Made by a program: the position numbers and the translations under genes
Notes under the pieces: generated by a model
The model's input: the letters and a program-made list of their open reading frames with translations, nothing else
The model's database searches: none
Told to the model about the DNA's origin: nothing
Shown here: positions 13,080 to 21,318 of the stretch, one piece after another
How positions within the stretch are numbered: position 1 is the first letter of the stretch
Layout of the letters: each line of letters opens with the position of its first letter
Origin: a virus
Strand: one strand, 5' to 3'
Length of the DNA: 22,786 nucleotides
Virus record (IMG/VR): IMGVR_UViG_3300017605_000188
Coordinates: 1 to 22,786 of that record

Positions 13080-15260
13080 ATGGGCGCGGCGGCGATTGGG
13101 CTCAAGGCCGTATTCTCTGCGGAGGACAGAGGCGTATCCGCGACCGTAGCGCGCCTCTCGGGTGCGGTCCGGGGGCTCACCGCTGCTGGTCAGGGGCTCG
13201 GGAAGCTCGATGCGCTAAACAGCCGGATCGCCGGCGGCATGCGGACTGCGGGGCTCGCGCTCGGCACCGTCGGCATCGGCGCGGGGTTCGTCGCCAAGAA
13301 CGTCATCGACGCCGGCGCCGACTTCGAACAGGCGATCACCAACGTCGGAGCGGTCTCGCTCATGACGCGGGCGCAGATCGCTCCCCTCGAAGAGCTAGCC
13401 AAGAAGCTCGGCGCAACGACGAAATTCTCCGCCACCGAAGTCGCGAACGCGATGGAGGAAATGGGGAAGGCGGGCCTCGACAACAGCCAGATTCTTGCGG
13501 GCGTCGGGGGCATCCTTTCTGCTGCGGCAGCGGATGGCGGCGAGCTCGCCGAGACAGCGGCCAACGTCTCGAGCGTGCTCAAGGGCATGGGCTTGGCAGC
13601 GGGCGACACTTCGCGTGTCGCCGACGTCCTCGCACTCGCGAGCGTCCGCACCAAGAGCTCGATCGGCAGCCTCGGCGAGTCCATGTCCAACGTGGCCTCG
13701 ACGGCGCGCCAGCTCGGCGTGCCGCTCGAAGACACGGTGGCGATGGTCGCGCTGCTGCAGGACGTCGGACTCGACGCTTCTGAAGCGGGCTCTGCCCTGA
13801 ACACGATGCTGACGAAGATGTCGGCGCCGACCAAGGAGGTCGCCGCGCAGATGTCGGCGATGGGGGTGAAGTTTGACGACGCAGCGGGCAACATGCTCGC
13901 GCCATCGAAGGTGCTCGAGCAGCTCGTGAAGGCTGGCACGAAGGCCGGCGGCAACATGAAGCAGGTCGCGTTCTTCGCGGACCTGGTCGGGCTTCGCGGT
14001 CAGAAGGCCGCGATCAACCTGAAGGATCTGTTCGCTGGCGGAAAGGTCGGCAAGCTCACCGAGGAACTCTACGGGGCCCAGGGCGTAGCCAAGCAAATCG
14101 CCGACATCAGGATGGACACCTTCAAGGGTGACATCGAGACGCTCGGCGGAAGCATCGACAGCCTGAAGATCAAGCTGTTCGACCTGCAAGGCGGCGCGCT
14201 GCGCGGCCTTGTGCAGGGGATGACGGCGTGGCTCGACGCTAACAACGAGGTCATCGCTAGCGGAATCAACAACTTCATCAAGGAAGTTACTCCGCTGGTC
14301 ATCGGGTTTGCAGAAGGTCTCCGCTCTGCGTTCCTGGAACTTGGCCCAGAGATCAAGGGTGTCGCCGGAGCGCTGGGAATCTTCAAGAGCGACACGATCG
14401 GTGCGCAGTCGCAGGCTTACTTCTTCGCCAAGGACTTGGTGAAGTGGGGCACTCGCTGGGTCGAGTTCACGGTCATCCTCAAGGCTGGCCGAGTAGCGAT
14501 CTGGGGCATCACCAACGCGACCAAGATCGCGCGGCTCACCGCCATCGCCTACAACGCGACGATGGGGTTTTTGCGCGCGACGGTCTACGCGTACCAGATG
14601 GCAACTGGCGTGGGGACCGCCAGCACCATCGCGATGAGCGGCGCCCTCACCGGCGTCGGCGCAAGCGCCGCTGGCGCAGAGGCTGGCATCGCTGGGGTTG
14701 GCGCGGCCGCGACGGTTGCCGTCATTCCAGTCCTAGCCTTGGTCGCGGCGATCACGAGCCTGCTCGCAGCCGGCTACCTCGCCTACGAATTTGCAAGAGT
14801 GAACGGTGGCGTCGAAGGCGTGGAGGCCTTCTTCACGCCCACCGCCGGGCAAAGCCCGTTTGAGAGCGTCGATGCCGTCATGGATCGGCAGGCGCGCGAA
14901 GAGGCGATTCGCGAGGGGCGCTACAAGCCAGTCGTGCCCGAGGCGCCTCGCGCCGCCGCGACGCCCAAGGAGGCCGCGGTCTTCGGCGCACTCGACAAGT
15001 ACGGCATGCCGCTGGAGGGCGGTGGCGGCGGTGGCTACGCCGCAGCCTTCGGGCTCCCGCCTGCTCCTGGCATGACGCCGCCGGAAGCGGCCGCGCCAGC
15101 ATACGGCCCACAGGTTCCCACGAAGGAAGAATTCAGCGCCATGGTGCAGCAAGAGCTCACCATCAAGCTGAAGGCGGAACCGGGGACCACGGCCGAGGTT
15201 GAGAAGAAGCCGAAGGGCTCGAAGGTCAATCTCCCCGCGAGCGGTGGGTTCTACCAGTGA
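13080..15260 (+). CDS. Tail tape measure protein, TP901 type
   Basis: This 726-residue protein sets tail length and is ejected with the DNA. Residues 80-280 carry the TP901-type core: DFEQAITNVGAVSL, FSATEVANAMEEMGKAG, ETAANVSSVLKGMGL, VADVLALASVRTKSSIGSLG, MVALLQDVGLDASEAGSALN and MLTKMSAPTKEVAAQMSAMG. A long hydrophobic Ala/Gly/Val region at about 515-570 could insert into the host membrane. The C-terminal third is Pro/Ala/Gly-rich with a run of glycines at 647-652. By the usual rule of about 1.5 angstrom per residue, the tail would be near 110 nm. AGGA just after the upstream stop is the ribosome binding site. Confidence 0.92.
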   Translation: MGAAAIGLKAVFSAEDRGVSATVARLSGAVRGLTAAGQGLGKLDALNSRIAGGMRTAGLALGTVGIGAGFVAKNVIDAGADFEQAITNVGAVSLMTRAQIAPLEELAKKLGATTKFSATEVANAMEEMGKAGLDNSQILAGVGGILSAAAADGGELAETAANVSSVLKGMGLAAGDTSRVADVLALASVRTKSSIGSLGESMSNVASTARQLGVPLEDTVAMVALLQDVGLDASEAGSALNTMLTKMSAPTKEVAAQMSAMGVKFDDAAGNMLAPSKVLEQLVKAGTKAGGNMKQVAFFADLVGLRGQKAAINLKDLFAGGKVGKLTEELYGAQGVAKQIADIRMDTFKGDIETLGGSIDSLKIKLFDLQGGALRGLVQGMTAWLDANNEVIASGINNFIKEVTPLVIGFAEGLRSAFLELGPEIKGVAGALGIFKSDTIGAQSQAYFFAKDLVKWGTRWVEFTVILKAGRVAIWGITNATKIARLTAIAYNATMGFLRATVYAYQMATGVGTASTIAMSGALTGVGASAAGAEAGIAGVGAAATVAVIPVLALVAAITSLLAAGYLAYEFARVNGGVEGVEAFFTPTAGQSPFESVDAVMDRQAREEAIREGRYKPVVPEAPRAAATPKEAAVFGALDKYGMPLEGGGGGGYAAAFGLPPAPGMTPPEAAAPAYGPQVPTKEEFSAMVQQELTIKLKAEPGTTAEVEKKPKGSKVNLPASGGFYQ

Positions 15261-16597
15261 CCGACTACGACACGCGTCTGCGCGAGGCGGCGTTCACTTC
15301 GCCGAGCGGCACCAGGATCAAGTTCCTGTATCAAGACGTCGGGCGCGACTACAACCTCCGCGGGACGGTCTTCGAGTTTCCAGGCGTCGACGAAGCGTTC
15401 GTGATGCGTACGGGCAACGGTCCGCGACGCTATCCGCTGCGCTGCTGCTTCACGGGCCCCAACTGCGACCTGCTCGCAACGAAGTTCGAGGAGGCGGTTC
15501 TCGAGCCCGGGCTTGGTAGCCTCGAACACCCGCGCTACGGAAAGATCCCCGTCGTTCCCTACGGTGACGTGGGCCGGCGAGACGATCTCGTGACATCCGT
15601 CAACGAGGCGATCGTCGAAGTCACCTTTTGGACGACGCTCGACGCCATCTATCCGACGAACGACGCGCACCCACAGAGCGAGATCCTCGCGGCTATCGCA
15701 GGTTTCGACCTGGCGAGCGCGCAGCAGTTCGCATCGAAGATGAACCTGGCAAGCGCCGTCAACAAGGCGGCGAGCAAGGCCACGATCCGGAGCATGCTGA
15801 AGCAGGTCGGCGGCGCGCTCGACGGCATTTCGTCGTCGGTGGCGGGCGTGCGGCGCGGCTTCGGCGAAGCCACGGCCACGATCAACGAGGGCATGGACGT
15901 ACTGATCGGGAAGCCGCTCGTCCTCGCCCAGCAGATTTCGCAGCTCATCCAAGCGCCAGGGCGCGCACTCACGGGGCTCGGCGATCGGCTCGACGGCTAC
16001 GGTCTCATGGCCGAAACCATCATGGGCTCGACGCCGGCCAACCCTGGCCAGCGAATCGACGTCACGTCCTCGCTGCTCAGCCGCCGGCAGCGGGTGGCCA
16101 ATGATTTCCACTCCTCCGACCTGTTCGTTCTGAACGCGATCGCCGGCAGCATCGTCGCTGTTACGGCGCAGCCTGTAGATGACCAAGGTCGGGTCGTTCG
16201 CGGTCCCATCTTCAGAACCAGGCCGCAAGCCACCGCCGCCGCCGCGACGCTGCTCGAGCAGCTCGACGCCGTCATCGAGTGGCGCGACCGGGGCTTCGCT
16301 GCCTTGGGCACGCTGCCCGCCGTGGGCGGCGATCAGGTCGACACGGGCGAGGGCTACCAGGCCATCAAGCAAGCAGCCGCGCTGGCGGCCGGCAACCTGG
16401 TGCAGTCGTCCTTTGCTCTCGTGCCGGAGAAGAGCATCACGCTCGACCGCAACCGCACCATCATCGACGTGTGCGCGCAGGTCTACAAGACCGTGGACAG
16501 CCGACTCGACTTCCTGATCGAGACCAACAAACTTTCCGGAGACGAAATTCTCGAGCTTCAACGCGGACGCAAGATTCTCTACTATGCAGCCGCGTGA
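15257..16597 (+). CDS. DNA circularisation protein, Mu gpN-like
   Basis: The GTG start overlaps the tape measure stop (GTGA), suggesting coupling. Residues 1-135 match the N-terminal domain of Mu gpN-type DNA circularisation proteins: REAAFTSPSGTRIKFLYQDV, a VFEFPGVDEAFV segment, RRYPLRCCFTGPNCD, and EEAVLEPGLGSLEHPRYGKI. Residues 140-446 are mostly helical, with a middle that looks membrane- or tape-associated (AGVRRGFGEATATINEG, LAQQISQLIQAPGRAL). In Mu the protein is a tail or baseplate component that follows the tape measure gene; the name reflects an older proposal that it protects or joins DNA ends. The 446 residues fit Mu-like homologues. It overlaps the next gene by 14 bases. Confidence 0.85.
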   Translation: MTDYDTRLREAAFTSPSGTRIKFLYQDVGRDYNLRGTVFEFPGVDEAFVMRTGNGPRRYPLRCCFTGPNCDLLATKFEEAVLEPGLGSLEHPRYGKIPVVPYGDVGRRDDLVTSVNEAIVEVTFWTTLDAIYPTNDAHPQSEILAAIAGFDLASAQQFASKMNLASAVNKAASKATIRSMLKQVGGALDGISSSVAGVRRGFGEATATINEGMDVLIGKPLVLAQQISQLIQAPGRALTGLGDRLDGYGLMAETIMGSTPANPGQRIDVTSSLLSRRQRVANDFHSSDLFVLNAIAGSIVAVTAQPVDDQGRVVRGPIFRTRPQATAAAATLLEQLDAVIEWRDRGFAALGTLPAVGGDQVDTGEGYQAIKQAAALAAGNLVQSSFALVPEKSITLDRNRTIIDVCAQVYKTVDSRLDFLIETNKLSGDEILELQRGRKILYYAAA

Positions 16598-17687
16598 GAA
16601 CGTCGCGATCGTCATCGGCGACGATACGGATCCCACTACCGGTCGCACCGGATCCTATTTCGGCTACTGGTCGAACGTCGAGATTCGCCGCTCGATCGAT
16701 ACCTACTCGACGGTGAAGTTCGACGCGCCCTTCGAGCCGAAGCGCAAAGAATTCCGCGATACCTTCCGGCCGTTCACGTACAAGAGGCTGCAATGCCTCA
16801 TCAATCTCGAGCCGATCGTCACGGGCTTCAGCCTTGGCATCGACCCGGAGACGGATTGGAACGGGCGCACGGTATCGGTCACCGGCTACGCGAAGCCGGC
16901 TGTCTTTTGCAACTGCAACATCCCGCCTGACGAGCTAGGCAAAGGCCTCTCGTTCAACGGTCAGGGCCTGCGCAGCATCGTGCAGCGCGTGGCAGCTCCG
17001 TTCGGCGTCGCCTGCGACTTTCGCAACGAAGACGCGACTCCGTTCGCGAAATGCAAGCTCGAGATCGACAAGAAGATCCACGAGTTCCTCGTCGACCTGG
17101 CGAAGCAGCGCAACCGAGTCTTCACGGACACGCCCGAGGGCGAGCTCCTGTGCTGGCAGTCGGTAGACCCGGGCAGGCCTGTCGCCTGGTTCGTCGAGGG
17201 TGAGCCGCCGCTGACGAAGGTCACGCCGAAGTTCAGCCCCGAGGACTATTTCTCGCAGATCACGGGATTCGGAAAGAAGAAGCGCGGGAAGAAGGACACC
17301 CGGTGGACGGTCAACAATCGTTGGCTAGAGGCGCCGCTTCGTCCGCACACATTCAAGCTCGAAGACGCAGAGCGCGCCGACGTCCCCGAAGCGACGCTCG
17401 TCAAGATGGGTAAGATGTTCGCCGCCGCGGCGAGCTTCACCATCGAAGATCTGCCGGGCTGGCGCGATCAACACGGAGAGCTCTGGACGCCGAACACGAC
17501 GCTGATGCTGGAGGCGCCGGGCGCCATGATCTACTCGCCGTATGAGTTCCTGATTCGTGACGTCACGCTGAAGCAAACCAAGGACGCCGACACGGCGACG
17601 CTCGAAGTCGTAATGCCTGGGGCGTTCAGTGGGAAAGTACCGGATTCGCTGCCTTGGTCCGAGGCTGACGAGAGCGCGGCACCATGA
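16584..17687 (+). CDS. Baseplate hub protein, Mu gp44/P-like
   Basis: This 367-residue hub is expected to form the trimeric ring joining the tail tube to the central spike, like T4 gp27 and Mu gp44. Visible segments are GYWSNVEIRRSIDTYSTVKF (28-47), a strand/loop LINLEPIVTGFSLGIDPETD, GRTVSVTGYAKPAVFCNC, then the linker helix FNGQGLRSIVQRVAAPFGV (about 125-143). A second hub domain follows (EFLVDLAKQRNRVFTDTPEG, FSPEDYFSQITGFGKK). The C-terminal part ends YEFLIRDVTLKQTKDADTAT. The gene lies between the circularisation gene and the spike gene, matching Mu order, and its stop overlaps the spike start by ATGA. Confidence 0.85.
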   Translation: MQPRENVAIVIGDDTDPTTGRTGSYFGYWSNVEIRRSIDTYSTVKFDAPFEPKRKEFRDTFRPFTYKRLQCLINLEPIVTGFSLGIDPETDWNGRTVSVTGYAKPAVFCNCNIPPDELGKGLSFNGQGLRSIVQRVAAPFGVACDFRNEDATPFAKCKLEIDKKIHEFLVDLAKQRNRVFTDTPEGELLCWQSVDPGRPVAWFVEGEPPLTKVTPKFSPEDYFSQITGFGKKKRGKKDTRWTVNNRWLEAPLRPHTFKLEDAERADVPEATLVKMGKMFAAAASFTIEDLPGWRDQHGELWTPNTTLMLEAPGAMIYSPYEFLIRDVTLKQTKDADTATLEVVMPGAFSGKVPDSLPWSEADESAAP

Positions 17688-18280
17688 GCGACGAGAGCGG
17701 CACCCTCGCCACCGTTATTTCGACGGAGCGCAGGGAAGAGGAAGGCGTCCAAATGGTGGACGTCATTGTCGATGCTGGCGGCGGCGACAACGTCCCGGCT
17801 GAGCTCTACCAGCCGCCAGGCGAAGACTCGCTTCCGCTACCTGGAGATGGGGCGCTCCTGCAAGAGGCTCCTGGCACGGGCTCCAAAGCGGTCGTCGGTT
17901 TCCACGATCCGCTGAACACTGGCACCGCCGCAGACGGCGAGAAGCGCGGCTACTCCCGCAAAGCGGACGGAACGCCGGCGGCTGAGTTTTGGTTGAAAGC
18001 GGACGGCAGCGTCCACATCAAGAGCTTCGTACCGACCGGCACAATCTTCATCGAATCCGAAGGGCCCGTCATCGTGAAGAGCCCCGACGTTCGCGTGGGC
18101 GACGAGACGGCGAGCCGTGCGATCGCGTGTGTCGGTGACCTGGTAGCGGGTTCCATCAAAGCGCTCACCTCCACGCCGGGCAATCCGATCCTACCCGGAG
18201 CAGGCGCTCCAACGGCTTCGGGTGGCGTGCCATTTGTGGCGCAGATCATCTCGGGCTCGGCGAAAGCGAAAGGCGTTTAG
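17684..18280 (+). CDS. Baseplate central spike protein, Mu gp45-like
   Basis: This 198-residue membrane-piercing spike probably forms a trimer at the tip of the tube. Residues 1-60 form an OB-fold-like N-terminal region (MVDVIVDAGGGDNVPAELYQ, PLPGDGALLQEAPGT). Residues 68-98 contain VVGFHDPLNTGTAADGEKRG and KADGTPAAEFWLKADGS. From about 105 onward short repeated strands (HIKSFVPTGTIFIESEG, PVIVKSPDVRVGD) suggest the triple beta-helix typical of spikes, followed by a Gly-rich end with IACVGDLVAG and a FVAQIISGSAKAKG closing segment. Family members are of similar size. The ATGA overlap links it to the hub gene. Confidence 0.82.
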   Translation: MSDESGTLATVISTERREEEGVQMVDVIVDAGGGDNVPAELYQPPGEDSLPLPGDGALLQEAPGTGSKAVVGFHDPLNTGTAADGEKRGYSRKADGTPAAEFWLKADGSVHIKSFVPTGTIFIESEGPVIVKSPDVRVGDETASRAIACVGDLVAGSIKALTSTPGNPILPGAGAPTASGGVPFVAQIISGSAKAKGV

Positions 18281-18282
18281 CT

Positions 18283-18597
18283 GTGGCGCTCAACGCTGGC
18301 ACGGTGGAAGTCGACGAAGACGGCGAGGTTTCCGGCACGGGCCTGTCTCTCGCGATCTTCAACGGCACTCTCGCCGCAATCGACGAAGAGCAGCGGCAGA
18401 AGGTCGCGGCAGCGATGGCGCCGTTCTGCAACGGGCTCGCCGCAGCGATCGTCGACCACATCCTGGCAAACGCCGAAGTGGTGGTCACGATCACCACGGC
18501 AGACGCTGGCCTGCAGACGGTACCGAACCCTGCAACGCCAGGGTCGCCAACCGCTGGCCCCGCTTCGGACAAGACTTTCAACGGGACACTGACCTAG
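18283..18597 (+). CDS. Small uncharacterised tail-region protein
   Basis: This 104-residue protein has a GTG start two bases after the spike stop. It begins with VEVDEDGEVSGTGLSLAIFN, continues as a helix (AIDEEQRQKVAAAMAPFCNG, then LAAAIVDHILANAEVV), and ends in a Gly/Pro-rich tail (TADAGLQTVPNPATPGSPTA). I do not recognise a named family with certainty, though small proteins with this helix plus GLQ..PNP tail turn up near baseplate genes of related phages. The helical middle suggests oligomerisation. Because it lies between the spike and the next baseplate genes it may be a minor baseplate component or an assembly factor. Confidence 0.6.
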   Translation: MALNAGTVEVDEDGEVSGTGLSLAIFNGTLAAIDEEQRQKVAAAMAPFCNGLAAAIVDHILANAEVVVTITTADAGLQTVPNPATPGSPTAGPASDKTFNGTLT

Positions 18598-18600
18598 GCC

Positions 18601-19683
18601 GTGGCCCTCACGCGTGTCGGCTCGCTGCCGGTCTCCGCGATCAACGTAGGTCTAGCCGCGTCGGTCGCTGGCTTCGGGCTCCAGGCCGCGAAGCTCCAGG
18701 CCGACATCACGAAGCTCGCGCTCTCGACCATCGCGCAAGCGAAGGTCGCTCTCGACTTTCCGCCCAACCCTGCATCATTCGCACCAGCGGCAGCGATCGC
18801 GCTGAACCCGGCTGAGCTCGCCTCGATCCTGAACCCGATCTCAGTCGCGGGCGGCAGCGTCGACGCCGTGCTGGATGTCACGGTGGACCTGGCGCTGGTC
18901 TCGGCGCAGCTGGCCGTCGCCGACGCGCTGCGCGGGTCCCTGACGCTCGGTCTCGACGCCGGCGGCGTAGCCGGCTGGAGCTACTCGGGCAACGCTCCTG
19001 GCTTCGGTGTACAGCTTGAGCGCTACACGGCGAACGGCTTCGGCAAGACCGCCGCGAACGCTCAGATCCAGGGCGTCATCATCGCTACCGAAAGCTTCAG
19101 CGGGTGGGGCGCTTTCTCGAAGGGCGCCAACACCGGCGGCACGGCGAACACTGAAGCCGACGCGCAGCTCGAGCGCTTGGCCTACCTCGGAGAGCTCTCC
19201 GGCTCGCGCTGGAACCCTGGCGTCGCCTCGGTGTTCACCGGCCTTGACCTGTTCGTCGCCGAGCTCCGCGGCAAGAAGCAGGCGCTAGAGGGCTCACTCG
19301 TGCTGATGGCGGGGCTCGACCTGCCTGACCCCACGGTGATCGTGGAGGCCGGGCTTTCGATCTTCGGCGACCTCGGGATCGACGGGCTGCTCGAGAACAT
19401 GCTGACCGTGCAGGCCGACATCGGCGGCGCGATCGGCACCGTCACGGGCAAGCTCGACGCGCTGCTGGCCGGCGCGGCCGACATCGGCGCGCAGCTCTCC
19501 GCCGGCGGCCTGACCTTCTGGACCTATTCCGGCGCCGCAAGTGCCATGGGTGCGGAGCTGCGCAGCGAGCTCGCGCGCGGCATCCCCGGCGGCACGGGAG
19601 CCCGCGCGCCCGCATACGGGCTCGCCCTCGCTGGCTCGCCCACGGCCATGACCCTCTTCGGCAGCATCTTCAAGACCGCCTGA
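18601..19683 (+). CDS. Uncharacterised baseplate-region protein with internal repeat
   Basis: This 360-residue protein is very rich in Ala, Leu and Gly, with a GTG start three bases after the previous stop. It contains two related modules: residues 117-180 (LDAGGVAGWSYSGNAPGFGV and onward) and 298-360 (LSAGGLTFWTYSGAASAMGA and onward). Each is preceded by a hydrophobic helix with regular Leu/Ala spacing (VDLALVSAQLAVADALRGSL; LDALLAGAADIGAQ). The second module ends in TLFGSIFKTA and the first has GVIIATESFSGWGAFSKGA, again similar in plan. Mu has no gene here between gp45 and gp46. It may be a structural baseplate or tail-tip component; no function can be assigned. Confidence 0.7.
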   Translation: MALTRVGSLPVSAINVGLAASVAGFGLQAAKLQADITKLALSTIAQAKVALDFPPNPASFAPAAAIALNPAELASILNPISVAGGSVDAVLDVTVDLALVSAQLAVADALRGSLTLGLDAGGVAGWSYSGNAPGFGVQLERYTANGFGKTAANAQIQGVIIATESFSGWGAFSKGANTGGTANTEADAQLERLAYLGELSGSRWNPGVASVFTGLDLFVAELRGKKQALEGSLVLMAGLDLPDPTVIVEAGLSIFGDLGIDGLLENMLTVQADIGGAIGTVTGKLDALLAGAADIGAQLSAGGLTFWTYSGAASAMGAELRSELARGIPGGTGARAPAYGLALAGSPTAMTLFGSIFKTA

Positions 19684-19696
19684 TCCAAGCAAACCG

Positions 19697-20131
19697 ATGT
19701 CCGACGTCAGGCTGTACCAAACGCCCGACGGCGGCGAGGTCGATTGGAAGAACGGCGAACCGCTCACTGCCGACGGGCTCGAGTCGGCGGCCTACCTCAG
19801 CTTGTTCGGTGGCAACCAGGAAGACAGCGGGCTCACCGATGGCGAGCCGAAGCAGTGGTGGGCGAACGTCGAGATCAGCGTTCCAGAGCAGCGCATGCGC
19901 AGCCAGCTGCAGAGCGTGCTGCGCGGCATGCCAGCGACGCCATTCAACCTGAACCGAGCCGAGGACGCCGCAGCAAGCGACCTCGCGTGGATGGTCAAGG
20001 AACTCGAGGCGAAGGTGACCGTCGAAGCCAGCATCCCCGCGCACGAATGGCTCGCTCTCCACGTCGAGATTGAAATCGGAACCACGAAGTATCCCTTCGA
20101 CTTCACGTCGCAGTGGACCGGCGGACAATGA
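19697..20131 (+). CDS. Baseplate wedge protein, Mu gp46-like
   Basis: This 144-residue protein matches the gp46 plan: DVRLYQTPDGGEVDWKNGEP (3-22), then DGLESAAYLSLFGGNQEDSG, a KQWWANVEISVPEQRMRSQL segment, and a C-terminal half KELEAKVTVEASIPAHEWLA with LHVEIEIGTTKYPFDFT. Mu gp46 belongs to the baseplate wedge family related to T4 gp25. Its gene precedes gp47, and here too the stop overlaps the next start by ATGA, so the pair is probably made in matched amounts. No strong Shine-Dalgarno sequence is visible before 19697; a 13-base gap separates it from the upstream gene. Confidence 0.85.
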   Translation: MSDVRLYQTPDGGEVDWKNGEPLTADGLESAAYLSLFGGNQEDSGLTDGEPKQWWANVEISVPEQRMRSQLQSVLRGMPATPFNLNRAEDAAASDLAWMVKELEAKVTVEASIPAHEWLALHVEIEIGTTKYPFDFTSQWTGGQ

Positions 20132-21309
20132 GCCTCGCAACGCCTACGACTCGGGAGATCAACGACCAGATCGTGGGGCACCTCGCCGCCTCGCTCTCGC
20201 AGTCGATCCCGATCCTACCGAAGGCTTTCGCGCGCGTGCTTGCGTGGGTGCTCGCGGGCGTTTTCATCCTGCTGTTCAAGTACAGCGGCTGGATCGCGCT
20301 GCAGCTCTTCGTCGCTCACGCGAGCGACCAAGAGACGACGGTCAACGGCAAGAAGCTCATCCCGCTCGTCGAGTGGGGCGTGCTCCTCGGTGTTGGCCGC
20401 CCGCTACTCGGAACGCGCGCCGAGCATATGGTGTCCGTCACGGTCACCAATCAGGTGGGCAGCTTGCCCGCCAACACGACGCTGTTCCGTTCGGAAACGC
20501 GGGTCATCTACCAGACCGTCGCGGCCATCGCCCTCGATGCGCCGACGATTCAGCTGCGCATCAAGGCGATCGGTGACGAGTCAGGCGGAGATGGCTCTGG
20601 CGACATCGGCAACCTGACGAACGGCGACGAGCTCACGTTCGCGAACCAGCCACCCAATGTCGGCCGCATCGCTACCGTGGTCTCGCAGGTCGCGACCGGC
20701 GCTGACGCGGAAACCTCCGATGCCTACCGCGCCCGCATCGTACGACGCGTGCAGCGCCGCCCGCAGGGTGGAGCCTACGCCGACTACCAAGCTTGGGGCG
20801 AAGAGGTCGAGGGCATCGTCCACGTTTACCCCTACGCGGGTGACCCTGGAGAGGTGGACGTTTACGTGGAGGCTAGCGAGGAAAGTTCGGGCGATCCGGA
20901 CGGAATCCCGACTGCTCCTCAGCTCGCAGCTGTGCTCGAGTCGATCGAGCTGAACGAAGCTGGTCTCGCCACGCGGCGACCAGTGAATGCGGCGCTCAAC
21001 GTGCTGCCAATCACACGGCAGGCTTTCACAGTGACCATCTCTGGATTGGATCCAGACACCGTGGAGAACAAGGGCGCGATCAAGGATGGTCTTGACGAAT
21101 ACCTGCGCTCGCGCGAGCCGTTCATCGTTGGGCTCTCGTCGCTCCCGCGCGAAGACCGAATCACCGAAGCCGCCATCAGCGGGATCGTCGACTCGATCGT
21201 GAACGCGCAAGGCGCCACCGTGACCATCGTGACGATGACGCCAGGCCCTGCCTACACGCTCGGCCCAGGTGAACTCGCGAAACTAAACGGCGACCCCGTC
21301 TTCGTCTGA
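20128..21309 (+). CDS. Baseplate wedge protein, Mu gp47/J-like
   Basis: This 393-residue protein is the second wedge component (T4 gp6-like family, baseplate J). The start at 20128 is chosen over an ATG 15 bases upstream because it gives an ATGA overlap with gp46. Family signs are the N-terminal ATPTTREINDQIVGHLAASL, a hydrophobic helix (ARVLAWVLAGVFILLFKYSG, then WIALQLFVAHASD), the conserved beta-region GVLLGVGRPLLGTRAEHM, and the diagnostic block AETSDAYRARIVRRVQRRPQ followed by GGAYADYQAWGEEVEGI and HVYPYAGDPGEVDVYVEA. The C-terminal part has FTVTISGLDPDT, then KDGLDEYLRSREPFIVG and RITEAAISGIVDSIVNAQGA. Confidence 0.9.
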   Translation: MSLATPTTREINDQIVGHLAASLSQSIPILPKAFARVLAWVLAGVFILLFKYSGWIALQLFVAHASDQETTVNGKKLIPLVEWGVLLGVGRPLLGTRAEHMVSVTVTNQVGSLPANTTLFRSETRVIYQTVAAIALDAPTIQLRIKAIGDESGGDGSGDIGNLTNGDELTFANQPPNVGRIATVVSQVATGADAETSDAYRARIVRRVQRRPQGGAYADYQAWGEEVEGIVHVYPYAGDPGEVDVYVEASEESSGDPDGIPTAPQLAAVLESIELNEAGLATRRPVNAALNVLPITRQAFTVTISGLDPDTVENKGAIKDGLDEYLRSREPFIVGLSSLPREDRITEAAISGIVDSIVNAQGATVTIVTMTPGPAYTLGPGELAKLNGDPVFV

Positions 21310-21318
21310 GACCAATAA

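Noticed and set aside
20113-20127. ATG 15 bases upstream for the gp47-like gene
   Set aside because: The ATG at 20128 gives the ATGA overlap used by several neighbours and begins with a family-like N-terminus.
20236-20313. Hydrophobic stretch of the gp47-like protein as a transmembrane segment
   Set aside because: This N-terminal hydrophobic helix pattern is usual in soluble J-type wedge proteins, so a membrane call is not warranted.
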